This document shows, piece after piece, positions 1 through 5,413 of a stretch of DNA of 5,413 nucleotides. Made by a program: the position numbers and the translations under genes. Numbering within the stretch: position 1 is the first letter of the stretch; every line of letters begins with the position of its first letter. The notes beneath the pieces are model-generated. The model was not told the DNA's origin. It worked only from the letters and a program-made list of their open reading frames with translations, and made no database searches. Location: assembly GCA_003695085.1 (NCBI GenBank), contig RFIV01000212.1, positions 1 through 5,413 on the forward strand. Direction: 5' to 3'. Source of the DNA: Gammaproteobacteria bacterium (GTDB lineage: Bacteria > Pseudomonadota > Gammaproteobacteria > Pseudomonadales > Oleiphilaceae).

Positions 1-780
1 AATCAGGGCACCTGCACCAATGCCTGCCGCTGGAAGTACCAGGCCCATGAGGCGACCGAAGACGAAGCCGGCAACGTCATTGCCCAATCGGTCGCGCAGG
101 AATGGTCACCGGATGAAAACGCCCCCACACTGGGCGAAGGAGACACCTCTTCCAGGATTTTTCTCCTGCAGGAAGGCAACGACCCTTCACGCCTGATGCC
201 GGCCTACGAGGACGAGCATGGCACCTACATCATGAACTCGAAGGACCTGCGGGCCATTCACCATGTCCCGCGCCTGACGGAAATCGGCGTTCACTCGCTC
301 AAGATTGAGGGTCGCACCAAGTCCTTCTACTATGTCGCGCGTACCGCGCAGGCCTATCGCAAGGCCATTGACGATGCCGTGGCCGGTCGCCCCTTCGACA
401 TGCGCCTGATGGATGATCTGGAGAAACTGGCCCACCGGGGATACACCGAGGGCTTTTACCGGCGCCATGTACACGATGAATATCAGAACTACGAGAAGGG
501 CCATTCCACGGCCGGTCGCCAGCAGTTTGTGGGCGAAGCGATCGAGTACGATGCGGATGACCACGCTCTGATCGTTGAGGTCAAGAACCGTTTTGCCAAG
601 GGCGATACCATCGAACTGATGACGCCGGCCGGCAATCGGGAATTCAGACTCGACCATCTCGAGAACCTGAAAGGTCAGGCGGTGGATGTCGCCCCCGGAT
701 CCGGACACACCGTCAAGGTTTTCCTGCCGGAAGACGCGCCGAGGTCAGCAAAATTTACACTTTTGATGCGTAATTTCTGA
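1..780 (+). CDS. trhP: TrhP (YegQ), tRNA uridine-34 hydroxylation protein, U32 peptidase-like family; 5' end missing
   Basis: The reading frame is open from the first base and ends at TGA 778-780, giving 259 residues of a protein usually about 450 long. The N-terminal part lies outside the window. Family knowledge: TrhP/YegQ is a cytoplasmic U32-family protein that makes 5-hydroxyuridine at wobble position 34 of tRNA, using prephenate and an iron-sulfur cluster; despite the name, it is not an established protease. Seen here: GTCTNACRW at fragment residues 3-11, whose two cysteines (5 and 9) are likely cluster ligands; EDEHGTYIMNSKDL at about 69-82; SLKIEGRTKS at about 99-108; YRKAIDDAVAG at about 119-129; AHRGYTEGF at about 144-152. 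A C-terminal barrel-like domain runs from about QQFVG (174) to the LLMRNF end. These match E. coli YegQ closely. An internal ATG at 196 is not the start, because conserved family sequence continues upstream of it. No convincing terminator follows. Confidence 0.95.
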   Translation, partial: NQGTCTNACRWKYQAHEATEDEAGNVIAQSVAQEWSPDENAPTLGEGDTSSRIFLLQEGNDPSRLMPAYEDEHGTYIMNSKDLRAIHHVPRLTEIGVHSLKIEGRTKSFYYVARTAQAYRKAIDDAVAGRPFDMRLMDDLEKLAHRGYTEGFYRRHVHDEYQNYEKGHSTAGRQQFVGEAIEYDADDHALIVEVKNRFAKGDTIELMTPAGNREFRLDHLENLKGQAVDVAPGSGHTVKVFLPEDAPRSAKFTLLMRNF

Positions 781-816
781 GGCTGACACACTGTAAAAAA
801 GGCCAACGGAAGGCGT

Positions 817-831
817 TTCACAAGTTCACAA
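817..831 (+). repeat. Tandem direct repeat TTCACAA x2
   Basis: TTCACAA occurs at 817-823 and again at 825-831, separated by one G, giving an 8-bp period. It lies about 20 bp upstream of the candidate -35 element. It could be an activator half-site pair, but an 8-bp period is not a full helical turn, so chance is a reasonable explanation. Confidence 0.35.
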
Positions 832-850
832 TTTCTTACTTTGACAGTTG

Positions 851-878
851 TTTACAATTGTTGATGACTTTTTATACT
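851..878 (+). promoter_or_regulatory. Candidate sigma-70 promoter for the lipoprotein gene
   Basis: TTTACA (851-856, 5 of 6 matches to the -35 consensus) is followed after 16 bp by TATACT (873-878, 5 of 6 matches to the -10 consensus). Transcription would start near 885 and leave a leader of roughly 85 nt. A consensus TTGACA at 841-846 lies 26 bp from this -10, too far to pair with it, and no good -10 lies 17 bp after it. The region is AT-rich and just upstream of a gene with no closer promoter. This is inferred from sequence only. Confidence 0.55.
854..861. promoter_or_regulatory. Palindrome ACAATTGT overlapping the candidate -35 element
   Basis: ACAATTGT is a perfect 8-bp palindrome. A second overlapping inverted repeat, TTGT-tt-ACAA, occupies 848-857. 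Together they cover the -35 hexamer at 851-856, the place where a repressor would block RNA polymerase. Short AT-rich palindromes also arise by chance, and no known regulator motif is recognised. Confidence 0.25.
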
Positions 879-901
879 AAGCACCCAAGTCGATAGATCT
901 C

Positions 902-926
902 ACAGACCTGTTTGTTGTCAGGCTGT
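902..926 (+). other. Predicted hairpin in the lipoprotein mRNA leader
   Basis: ACAG (902-905) can pair with CTGT (923-926), and CCTG (907-910) with CAGG (919-922). This gives 8 base pairs with one bulged A (906) and an 8-nt loop (911-918) rich in U and G. It sits downstream of the predicted transcription start and about 45 nt before the start codon. No U-run follows, so it is not an intrinsic terminator. Stability was judged by eye only. Confidence 0.35.
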
Positions 927-971
927 CAGATTCGCTGCCAACGACTCTTACCGCCATTGAATTGAGAGAGC

Positions 972-1436
972 ATGACGTTGAATAACGCCCTGAAGGGAGT
1001 CTGTGTGTGCGCGCTTGTGGCCTTTCTGGCTGCCTGCAAGAACGTGGACAGCACAGAGTTTGGCAATACGCGTGGCAGCGGCGAGCCCCAGACGACCCAA
1101 ACCACCCAGAAAACCAGCAGCCCCACGAACAGTCAGCCGACTGACACCCAGTCCAAAACCGTGGCGCCCGCTCGTCCGAAGCAGCTGGTGTGGAATATTC
1201 CGTTCAGCCGCATTGACGGCTCGCCCCTTGAGCTGAGCGAAATAGAGCGGTTTGAAGTCGAGGTGGTCGAGCAGACGACGCGCACCCGCGATATCATCCG
1301 CATCACAGACCCCACACAAACCGCCATGTCCCTGGCGGACCTGGCAAGTGGACAGTACCAGTTCCGGGTACGTCTGGTGGATATCTACGGGTTGCCCAGC
1401 GACTATTCGGACCCGGTGGCCGCCACGCTCAACTGA
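972..1436 (+). CDS. Small outer-membrane-type lipoprotein with a fibronectin-III-like domain
   Basis: This encodes 154 residues from ATG 972, preceded by purine-rich GAGAGAG (964-970). I do not recognise a named family. Residues 1-22 form a lipoprotein signal peptide: a short N-region with Lys8, a hydrophobic stretch at 9-19, and a lipobox LAAC ending at Cys22. Lys23 at position +2, rather than Asp, predicts sorting to the outer membrane by the Lol rule known from E. coli. Residues about 33-68 are a flexible linker rich in Thr, Ser, Gln and Pro. Residues about 70-154 resemble a fibronectin type III fold: a Trp strand (LVWNIP), the RIDGSPLELSEI segment typical of these domains, and a final GQYQFRVRLVDIYG strand with SDYSDPVAATL. 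It appears monocistronic with its own promoter and overlaps thrB tail to tail by 8 bp. The role is unknown; adhesion or envelope protein interaction is only a guess. Confidence 0.8.
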   Translation: MTLNNALKGVCVCALVAFLAACKNVDSTEFGNTRGSGEPQTTQTTQKTSSPTNSQPTDTQSKTVAPARPKQLVWNIPFSRIDGSPLELSEIERFEVEVVEQTTRTRDIIRITDPTQTAMSLADLASGQYQFRVRLVDIYGLPSDYSDPVAATLN

Positions 1437-2397
1437 GCCAGGCGGTAACGCGCGAGGATGTCAGCGTGCTCGCTGAGTGATAGCGCTCGGCCATTTGCCC
1501 GGGATCCTTGAGCGTTTCACCCGCCTTGGCACGGTGCTGGTAACCGCCGCCATAAAGCGAGTCAAGCCTTGAGACCCAAAACCTGAGCGCCGCCAGTCGC
1601 AGCACGGAGGCCAGCAGCTGCACCTCCGCCGGCTCCAGCGCCCGGTAGCCACTCAACAAGGCCGTGCAGGATGCATCGTCATAATCCCCGTCACGAAAGC
1701 ACCAGTCATTCAGTGCGACCGCCACATCGAACAGCAGGGGAGCCTGAGCAGCATGATAGAAGTCGATAACCCCCGTGAGGCGATCCCCCTCGAACAAGGC
1801 GTTGTCTATGAACAGGTCACCGTGCACCACGCCGCGGGGCAAAGCTTCAATGGCAGGCATGGCGTCACCCATGGCCCGGATGGCCTGCAGCACGTCCATC
1901 CGCTGGGCTTCGGGCATCGTCACGGCCCTGTCGAGCACATCCTGCATCCAGGCAAGGGTCCTCGGATGTGGCTCACCCGGCACGTTCATCGTCTGTGCAT
2001 GCATGCGCTGCATGAAGTCACCCAGGGCTTTGCACTGGGGCGCGTTGGGCCGTGTCACATGTTGCCCGGGCAGACACGGTAGCCACATGGCTGGCTTGCC
2101 GCCCATCCGGCAGACCCAGTGGCCACGCTGATCCTCGAACGGTGCGGGGACCGGCAGGCCATGGTGTGCCAGTTTCACGGTCAACCGGGCAAAAAACGGT
2201 AACGCACGCGCAGGCAGTGTCTCGAAAACGGTCAGTACCACCCGACGAGTGCCAGATGTCCCTTCCAGATCGACAAAGTAATTGGTGTTCTCGATGCCAC
2301 CCGAGATGGGGGTGAGCCTTATGAGGCGCTCACCCTGAAAGAAACGGGGCAGCCAGGGCCCGATATCGGCCGGCGTCAGTTCGGTATATACAGCCAA
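1429..2397 (-). CDS. thrB: Homoserine kinase, aminoglycoside-phosphotransferase-fold type
   Basis: This encodes 322 residues, close to the usual length of this family (about 315-320). It phosphorylates L-homoserine with ATP in the cytoplasm, the step before threonine synthase. It is the APH-like enzyme of Pseudomonas and relatives, not the GHMP-type ThrB of E. coli. Seen: GGIENTNYFV (33-42, nucleotide-binding loop), VVLTVFE (53-59), the catalytic loop HGDLFIDN (192-199, with Asp194 as likely base and Asn199), and the metal-binding IDF (Asp212), followed by the conserved AALND-like segment VAVALNDW (225-232). The start codon is TTG (2397-2395). It is chosen because GGAG lies 9 nt upstream (plus-strand 2407-2410), and MAVYTELTPADI matches the family N-terminus; no in-frame ATG or GTG lies nearby. 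It follows the DUF2782 gene by 3 nt, and its ribosome-binding site lies inside that gene, so translational coupling is likely. Its 3' end overlaps the lipoprotein gene by 8 bp. Confidence 0.95.
   Translation of the reverse strand: MAVYTELTPADIGPWLPRFFQGERLIRLTPISGGIENTNYFVDLEGTSGTRRVVLTVFETLPARALPFFARLTVKLAHHGLPVPAPFEDQRGHWVCRMGGKPAMWLPCLPGQHVTRPNAPQCKALGDFMQRMHAQTMNVPGEPHPRTLAWMQDVLDRAVTMPEAQRMDVLQAIRAMGDAMPAIEALPRGVVHGDLFIDNALFEGDRLTGVIDFYHAAQAPLLFDVAVALNDWCFRDGDYDDASCTALLSGYRALEPAEVQLLASVLRLAALRFWVSRLDSLYGGGYQHRAKAGETLKDPGQMAERYHSASTLTSSRVTAWLS
1461..1476. repeat. Perfect inverted repeat TCAGCG-tgct-CGCTGA near the convergent 3' ends
   Basis: A 6-bp perfect stem with a 4-nt loop begins 24 nt after the lipoprotein stop codon and lies inside the 3' end of thrB. 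In either orientation the following bases lack a U-run, so it is not a standard intrinsic terminator. It could stabilise the 3' end of the lipoprotein mRNA or simply be coding sequence that happens to be self-complementary. Confidence 0.4.
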
Positions 2398-2400
2398 GCG

Positions 2401-2410
2401 CTACCACTCC
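2401..2410 (-). promoter_or_regulatory. thrB ribosome-binding site embedded in the end of the DUF2782 gene
   Basis: On the minus strand GGAG (plus-strand 2407-2410) forms part of the last two sense codons of the upstream gene. It is followed by that gene's TAG stop, 3 nt, and the TTG start of thrB, with 9 nt between GGAG and TTG. It supports the non-ATG start and suggests that ribosomes ending on the upstream gene initiate thrB. Confidence 0.7.
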
Positions 2411-2694
2411 AGGATCTTCCAGCTCGGCAACAACAGGCGTGGCCGGTCAGAGCGGCGCAAGGAACCATCATCCTGCGGCACCAGGTAATACTCCGGCCCG
2501 ACCTTGGGCACCACGCGCACCTGAATCAGCTCACCATTGATGCGGTATTCATAGAGCGTCTTGTCTTCTTCAGCTTTCACGACGATATCGGCGCCTTCGG
2601 GCACCACTTCAATACGCTCTTCAGCCGCATGAACGCCCTGCAGGCTCAAGCCCAACAGGAGCACTGCGAAGACTTTGCGCGCCCGGCTGCGCAC
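2401..2694 (-). CDS. Small exported DUF2782 family protein
   Basis: This encodes 97 residues from GTG 2694-2692, ending at TAG 2403-2401. Seen: a Sec-type signal peptide with basic RSRARK (2-7), hydrophobic VFAVLLLGLSLQG (8-20) and likely cleavage after VHA (23). A small mature domain follows, with EYRINGELIQVRVVPKVG (49-66), YYLV (69-72) and the conserved C-terminal block SDRPRLLLPSWKILEW (82-97). Family knowledge: DUF2782 proteins have no established function and, as I recall, often lie beside thrB and polA in Pseudomonas-like genomes. The protein is probably periplasmic. The GTG start is preferred because GGAG and AGG lie 10 and 6 nt upstream, and it gives a compact signal peptide. An in-frame TTG at 2718-2716, which would add 8 residues, also has an AAGGG upstream and is possible. 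The gene is first in a two-gene operon with thrB. Confidence 0.85.
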   Translation of the reverse strand: MRSRARKVFAVLLLGLSLQGVHAAEERIEVVPEGADIVVKAEEDKTLYEYRINGELIQVRVVPKVGPEYYLVPQDDGSLRRSDRPRLLLPSWKILEW

Positions 2695-2736
2695 TGTTAA
2701 CCTACTCCATCCGTTCAAGTAACTGGCCCTTTCTCA

Positions 2737-2745
2737 ATTGTAGCA
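2737..2745 (-). promoter_or_regulatory. Candidate extended -10 promoter for DUF2782-thrB
   Basis: Read on the minus strand the sequence is TGCTACAAT: a TACAAT -10 (5 of 6 matches) preceded by the TGn extension. No good -35 hexamer lies 16-18 bp upstream, which extended -10 promoters can tolerate. Transcription would begin near 2730. That leaves about 36 nt before the GTG start at 2694 but only about 12 nt before the alternative TTG at 2718, mildly favouring GTG. No comparably good promoter for polA was seen in the short divergent region. Confidence 0.4.
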
Positions 2746-2747
2746 GC

Positions 2748-2753
2748 AGGAGA
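2748..2753 (+). promoter_or_regulatory. polA ribosome-binding site
   Basis: AGGAGA lies 9 nt upstream of the ATG at 2763, a normal spacing. It selects this ATG over the in-frame ATG at 2775, which would be 21 nt away. Confidence 0.8.
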
Positions 2754-2762
2754 CCTCCACGC

Positions 2763-5413
2763 ATGTCCGGCGAGATGCCTACCCCTGATCTGATTCTGGT
2801 CGATGGCTCATCCTATCTCTTCAGGGCGTTTCACGCCCTGCCCGATCTGACCACGTCGTCCGGTCAGCATACCGGTGCCATCAGGGGCGTCATCAGCATG
2901 GTCCGCAAGCTGATGAGCGACTACCCCACAAGCCGGATTATCATGGTTTTCGATGCCAAGGGCAAAACTTTCCGGAATGACCTGTATCCAGAGTACAAGG
3001 CACACCGCCCCCCCATGCCGGAGGAACTGCGGGAGCAGATCGAGCCCATTCATGCCCTCATTCGCGCCATGGGCCTGCCCCTGGTGATCATCGAAGGCGT
3101 GGAGGCAGATGACGTGATCGGAACACTGGCCCGCCAGGCCGCCGAACGCGGTCTGAACACGCTCATCTCGACCGGTGATAAGGACATGGCCCAGCTTGTT
3201 AACGACCATGTCACGCTGATGAACACCATGACGGGCGAATTTCTGGATGCAGCAGCGGTGGAGTCCAAGTTCGGCGTGAGACCGGATCAGATTGTGGACT
3301 TTCTCGCACTCACAGGTGACACCGCCGACAACATTCCGGGCGTGACCAAGTGTGGCCCCAAGACGGCTGCCAAGTGGCTGGCCGAGTACGGTACGCTGGA
3401 TGCCATCATGGCCCACGCTGACCAGATCAAGGGCAAGATTGGCGAAAACCTGCGGGCAGCCCTGGATCAGTTGCCGCTGTCACGCGAACTGACACGTATC
3501 CGGCTGGATGTGGACCTGCCACTTGGACTGGATGATCTCAAGCCCGATCCGGCCGATGCCGAACGTCTCAAGGACTGGTTCCGGCAACTGGAGTTCAAGA
3601 GCTGGCTGCGGGAGCTGGAGAACGGCGACGCATCCGGTTCATCCGAGTCGGTAACTGACGCCGGTGCACCCGAAGCGCCTCCCTTGAGTACAGAGCACTA
3701 CCAGGTCATTCTCACCGAGGAGGCCCTTGGCGCGCTGCTGGACGCCCTGAAACAGGCGCCGGAGTGGGCATTAGATACCGAAACCACCAGTCTGAACAGC
3801 ATGGAAGCACGGATTGTGGGCCTGTCCTTCTGTATCGAGGCGGGGCATGCTTTTTACCTGCCCCTGGCCCATGATTATCCGGGGGCGCCGGATCAGCTGG
3901 ATCTCGAGCCGTGCCTGGCGCAGCTCCGCCCCCTGCTGGAAGACCCGACTCTCCGCAAGATCGGCCAGAACCTGAAATACGACGCCCATGTGCTGGCCAA
4001 CCACGGCATCACTCTCCGGGGCATTGCCGAGGACACCATGCTCGAGTCCTATGTTCTGGATGCAGCCGGTTCACGCCATGACATGGATAGCCTGTCTCTC
4101 AAGCACCTGCAGCACAAGGCCGTGAGTTTCGAAGACATCGCCGGAAAGGGCAAGAAACAGCTGACCTTCAATCAGATCGACATTGATACGGCAGCCCGCT
4201 ACGCCGCCGAGGATGCGGACGTGACCTTGCGCCTGCACCAGACCCTGCGCCCGAAGCTGGCAGCGACGCCGTCACTGGAAAAGGTGTATACGGATATCGA
4301 GATGCCGTTGGTGCCCGTGCTCTTGCGCATGGAACGCAACGGTGCCTGTGTGGATGCACAGAAGTTGCTGGAGCAGAGTCAGCAGCTCGCCGAACGCATG
4401 GCGGAACTGGAAAAGCAGGCCCACGAACTGGCAGGCGAACCCTTCAATCTGGGGTCCACGAAGCAGCTTCAGCATATCTTCTATGACAAACTCGGCTATG
4501 AAGTGCTGAAAAAAACGCCCAAGGGCCAGCCTTCCACTGCCGAACCCGTGCTGCAGGAACTGGCAGAAAAGTACGAGCTGCCGGCGGTGATTCTGGAGCA
4601 CCGAAGCCTGTCCAAGCTCAAGAGCACCTATACCGACAAGCTGCCGCAACAGATCAATCCGCGCACCGGCCGCATCCATACCTCATACCATCAGGCCGTG
4701 ACCGCCACGGGCCGGCTGTCATCCTCCGACCCCAACCTGCAGAACATTCCGGTACGCACCGAGGAAGGCCGTCGTATCCGCCAGGCCTTTGTCGCGCCGG
4801 AGGGCAAGGTACTGATCTCCGCCGATTATTCTCAGATCGAGCTGCGCATCATGGCGCACCTGTCCGGTGATGAGAGCCTGATTGATGCGTTTCGCCATGG
4901 CCGGGATATTCACAGCGCCACGGCCGCCGAGATCTTCGGCGTACCGCTGGAAGCGGTCACCTCCGACCAGCGCCGCAAGGCCAAGGCCATCAATTTCGGC
5001 CTGATCTACGGCATGTCCGCCTTCGGTCTCGCTCGCCAGATCAATGTCGGGCGCGACGAAGCGGCCACCTACATGGACACCTACTTTGCCCGTTATCCCG
5101 GCGTCAAGGCCTACATGGAGCGCATCCGCCAGCAGGCCATGGAGCAGGGCTACGTGGAAACGCTTTTTGGCCGTCGGCTGTACCTGCCCGACATGCAGTC
5201 CCGCAACCGCATGCGCCAGCAGGCAGCAGAGCGTGCCGCCATCAACGCTCCGATGCAGGGCACCGCCGCCGACATCATCAAGCGGGCCATGATTGCCGTG
5301 GATGACTGGCTGCAGTCCGCCGGGACGCCAGCCATGATGATCCTTCAGGTACACGATGAACTGATTCTGGAGGTACCGGAAGCCGAAGCACCTGCGGTGG
5401 CGCAACACCTCAC
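2763..5413 (+). CDS. polA: DNA polymerase I; C-terminal end beyond the window
   Basis: The frame is open from ATG 2763 to the window end: 883 complete codons plus two bases. By alignment with E. coli PolA (928 residues) about 28 residues are missing. The enzyme removes RNA primers, fills gaps and repairs DNA. The N-terminal 5' nuclease (about 1-290) has its metal-binding acids: Asp14, Asp64, Glu114, Asp116/117, Asp139, Asp141, Asp186 and Asp189. A helix-hairpin-helix follows at GPKTAAKW. A Gly/Ser/Pro-rich linker covers about 292-315. The 3'-5' proofreading domain is intact: Asp338 and Glu340 (DTET), Asp407 (NLKYDAH), and Tyr480 with Asp484 (YAAED). The polymerase domain has TGRLSSSDPNLQNIP, motif A with Asp688 (SADYSQIELR), motif B with Arg737, Lys741, Phe745 and Tyr749, and motif C with His864 and Asp865 (QVHDEL). 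Phe745 corresponds to E. coli Phe762, the residue that discriminates against dideoxynucleotides. No frameshift or stop interrupts the frame. It is divergent from DUF2782-thrB. Confidence 0.98.
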   Translation, partial: MSGEMPTPDLILVDGSSYLFRAFHALPDLTTSSGQHTGAIRGVISMVRKLMSDYPTSRIIMVFDAKGKTFRNDLYPEYKAHRPPMPEELREQIEPIHALIRAMGLPLVIIEGVEADDVIGTLARQAAERGLNTLISTGDKDMAQLVNDHVTLMNTMTGEFLDAAAVESKFGVRPDQIVDFLALTGDTADNIPGVTKCGPKTAAKWLAEYGTLDAIMAHADQIKGKIGENLRAALDQLPLSRELTRIRLDVDLPLGLDDLKPDPADAERLKDWFRQLEFKSWLRELENGDASGSSESVTDAGAPEAPPLSTEHYQVILTEEALGALLDALKQAPEWALDTETTSLNSMEARIVGLSFCIEAGHAFYLPLAHDYPGAPDQLDLEPCLAQLRPLLEDPTLRKIGQNLKYDAHVLANHGITLRGIAEDTMLESYVLDAAGSRHDMDSLSLKHLQHKAVSFEDIAGKGKKQLTFNQIDIDTAARYAAEDADVTLRLHQTLRPKLAATPSLEKVYTDIEMPLVPVLLRMERNGACVDAQKLLEQSQQLAERMAELEKQAHELAGEPFNLGSTKQLQHIFYDKLGYEVLKKTPKGQPSTAEPVLQELAEKYELPAVILEHRSLSKLKSTYTDKLPQQINPRTGRIHTSYHQAVTATGRLSSSDPNLQNIPVRTEEGRRIRQAFVAPEGKVLISADYSQIELRIMAHLSGDESLIDAFRHGRDIHSATAAEIFGVPLEAVTSDQRRKAKAINFGLIYGMSAFGLARQINVGRDEAATYMDTYFARYPGVKAYMERIRQQAMEQGYVETLFGRRLYLPDMQSRNRMRQQAAERAAINAPMQGTAADIIKRAMIAVDDWLQSAGTPAMMILQVHDELILEVPEAEAPAVAQHL

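Larger units (their letters stand above)
781..971 (+). other. AT-rich intergenic region between trhP and the lipoprotein gene
   Basis: This 191-bp stretch has no supportable gene. It holds a tandem TTCACAA repeat (817-831), a candidate promoter (851-878) with a palindrome over its -35 element, and a leader of about 85 nt with a TGTCAG direct repeat (916-929) and a bulged hairpin (902-926). A purine-rich ribosome-binding site, GAGAGAG, sits at 964-970. The base composition is clearly more AT-rich than the flanking genes, as expected for a control region. Confidence 0.7.

Noticed and set aside
187..708. Minus-strand open frame of 173 codons opposite trhP
   Set aside because: It lies antisense to a strongly conserved trhP sequence and its translation resembles no family; it is a shadow of the coding strand in GC-rich DNA.
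798..818. Possible terminator after trhP (GCC, 7-nt loop, GGC, flanked by A-run and T-run)
   Set aside because: The stem is only three G-C pairs, then a G-G mismatch and three A-T pairs, and it lacks a proper U-run. It is too weak to call.
948..1319. Minus-strand open frames opposite the lipoprotein gene
   Set aside because: The plus-strand frame has a signal peptide, lipobox, ribosome-binding site and promoter; the antisense frames have none.
2749..2758. Self-complementary GGAGACCTCC over the polA ribosome-binding site
   Set aside because: With a realistic 4-nt loop the stem is only 3 bp, so it is unlikely to mask initiation.
3351..3365. Unusual TKCGPKTA in the PolA helix-hairpin-helix, compared with the E. 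coli form
   Set aside because: The glycine and lysine pattern of the motif is kept, and similar CGPKTA versions are, as I recall, common in other gammaproteobacterial PolA proteins.
2808..3416. Minus-strand open frame of 202 codons opposite the 5' nuclease domain of polA
   Set aside because: It is fully antisense to conserved nuclease motifs, with no recognisable domain and no upstream signals that I could see.
4719..5408. Minus-strand open frame of 229 codons opposite the polA polymerase domain
   Set aside because: The plus strand encodes every polymerase motif here. The antisense translation is rich in Gly, His and Val without domains, as expected of a shadow frame.

Overview
The window looks like ordinary chromosomal DNA from a moderately GC-rich gammaproteobacterium. 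Three things suggest this. The PolA residues align with E. coli PolA at a constant offset of 17 across the exonuclease and polymerase domains. The tRNA hydroxylation protein at the left edge is a close TrhP/YegQ homologue. The divergent arrangement of polA against a small DUF2782 gene plus an APH-type thrB is the one I recall from Pseudomonas and related groups. The genus cannot be fixed from the sequence alone.

Layout, left to right. (1) Bases 1-780, plus strand: the 3' part of trhP, cut by the window edge. (2) Bases 781-971: an AT-richer intergenic stretch with a plausible sigma-70 promoter, small repeats and a leader hairpin. It ends at a short lipoprotein gene (972-1436, plus) that has a low-complexity linker and a fibronectin-III-like domain. 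(3) Bases 1429-2397, minus: thrB, homoserine kinase of the aminoglycoside-phosphotransferase fold. It converges on the lipoprotein gene and overlaps it by 8 bp. (4) About 2401-2694, minus: a small exported DUF2782 protein. It lies 3 nt upstream of thrB, and the thrB ribosome-binding site sits inside its last codons, so the two look like a translationally coupled operon. (5) A short divergent intergenic region, then polA from 2763 (plus), running off the right edge. All catalytic motifs of its three domains are present, and roughly 28 C-terminal residues are missing.

Functionally this is mostly housekeeping: tRNA wobble-uridine hydroxylation, threonine biosynthesis, and DNA repair and Okazaki-fragment processing. 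The uncharacterised parts are the lipoprotein and the DUF2782 protein. I found no mobile element, CRISPR array, rRNA or tRNA gene, and no convincing evidence of a new multi-gene system. The points worth checking are the non-ATG starts of both minus-strand genes, the DUF2782-thrB coupling, the control region and leader of the lipoprotein gene, and the overlapping convergent 3' ends.
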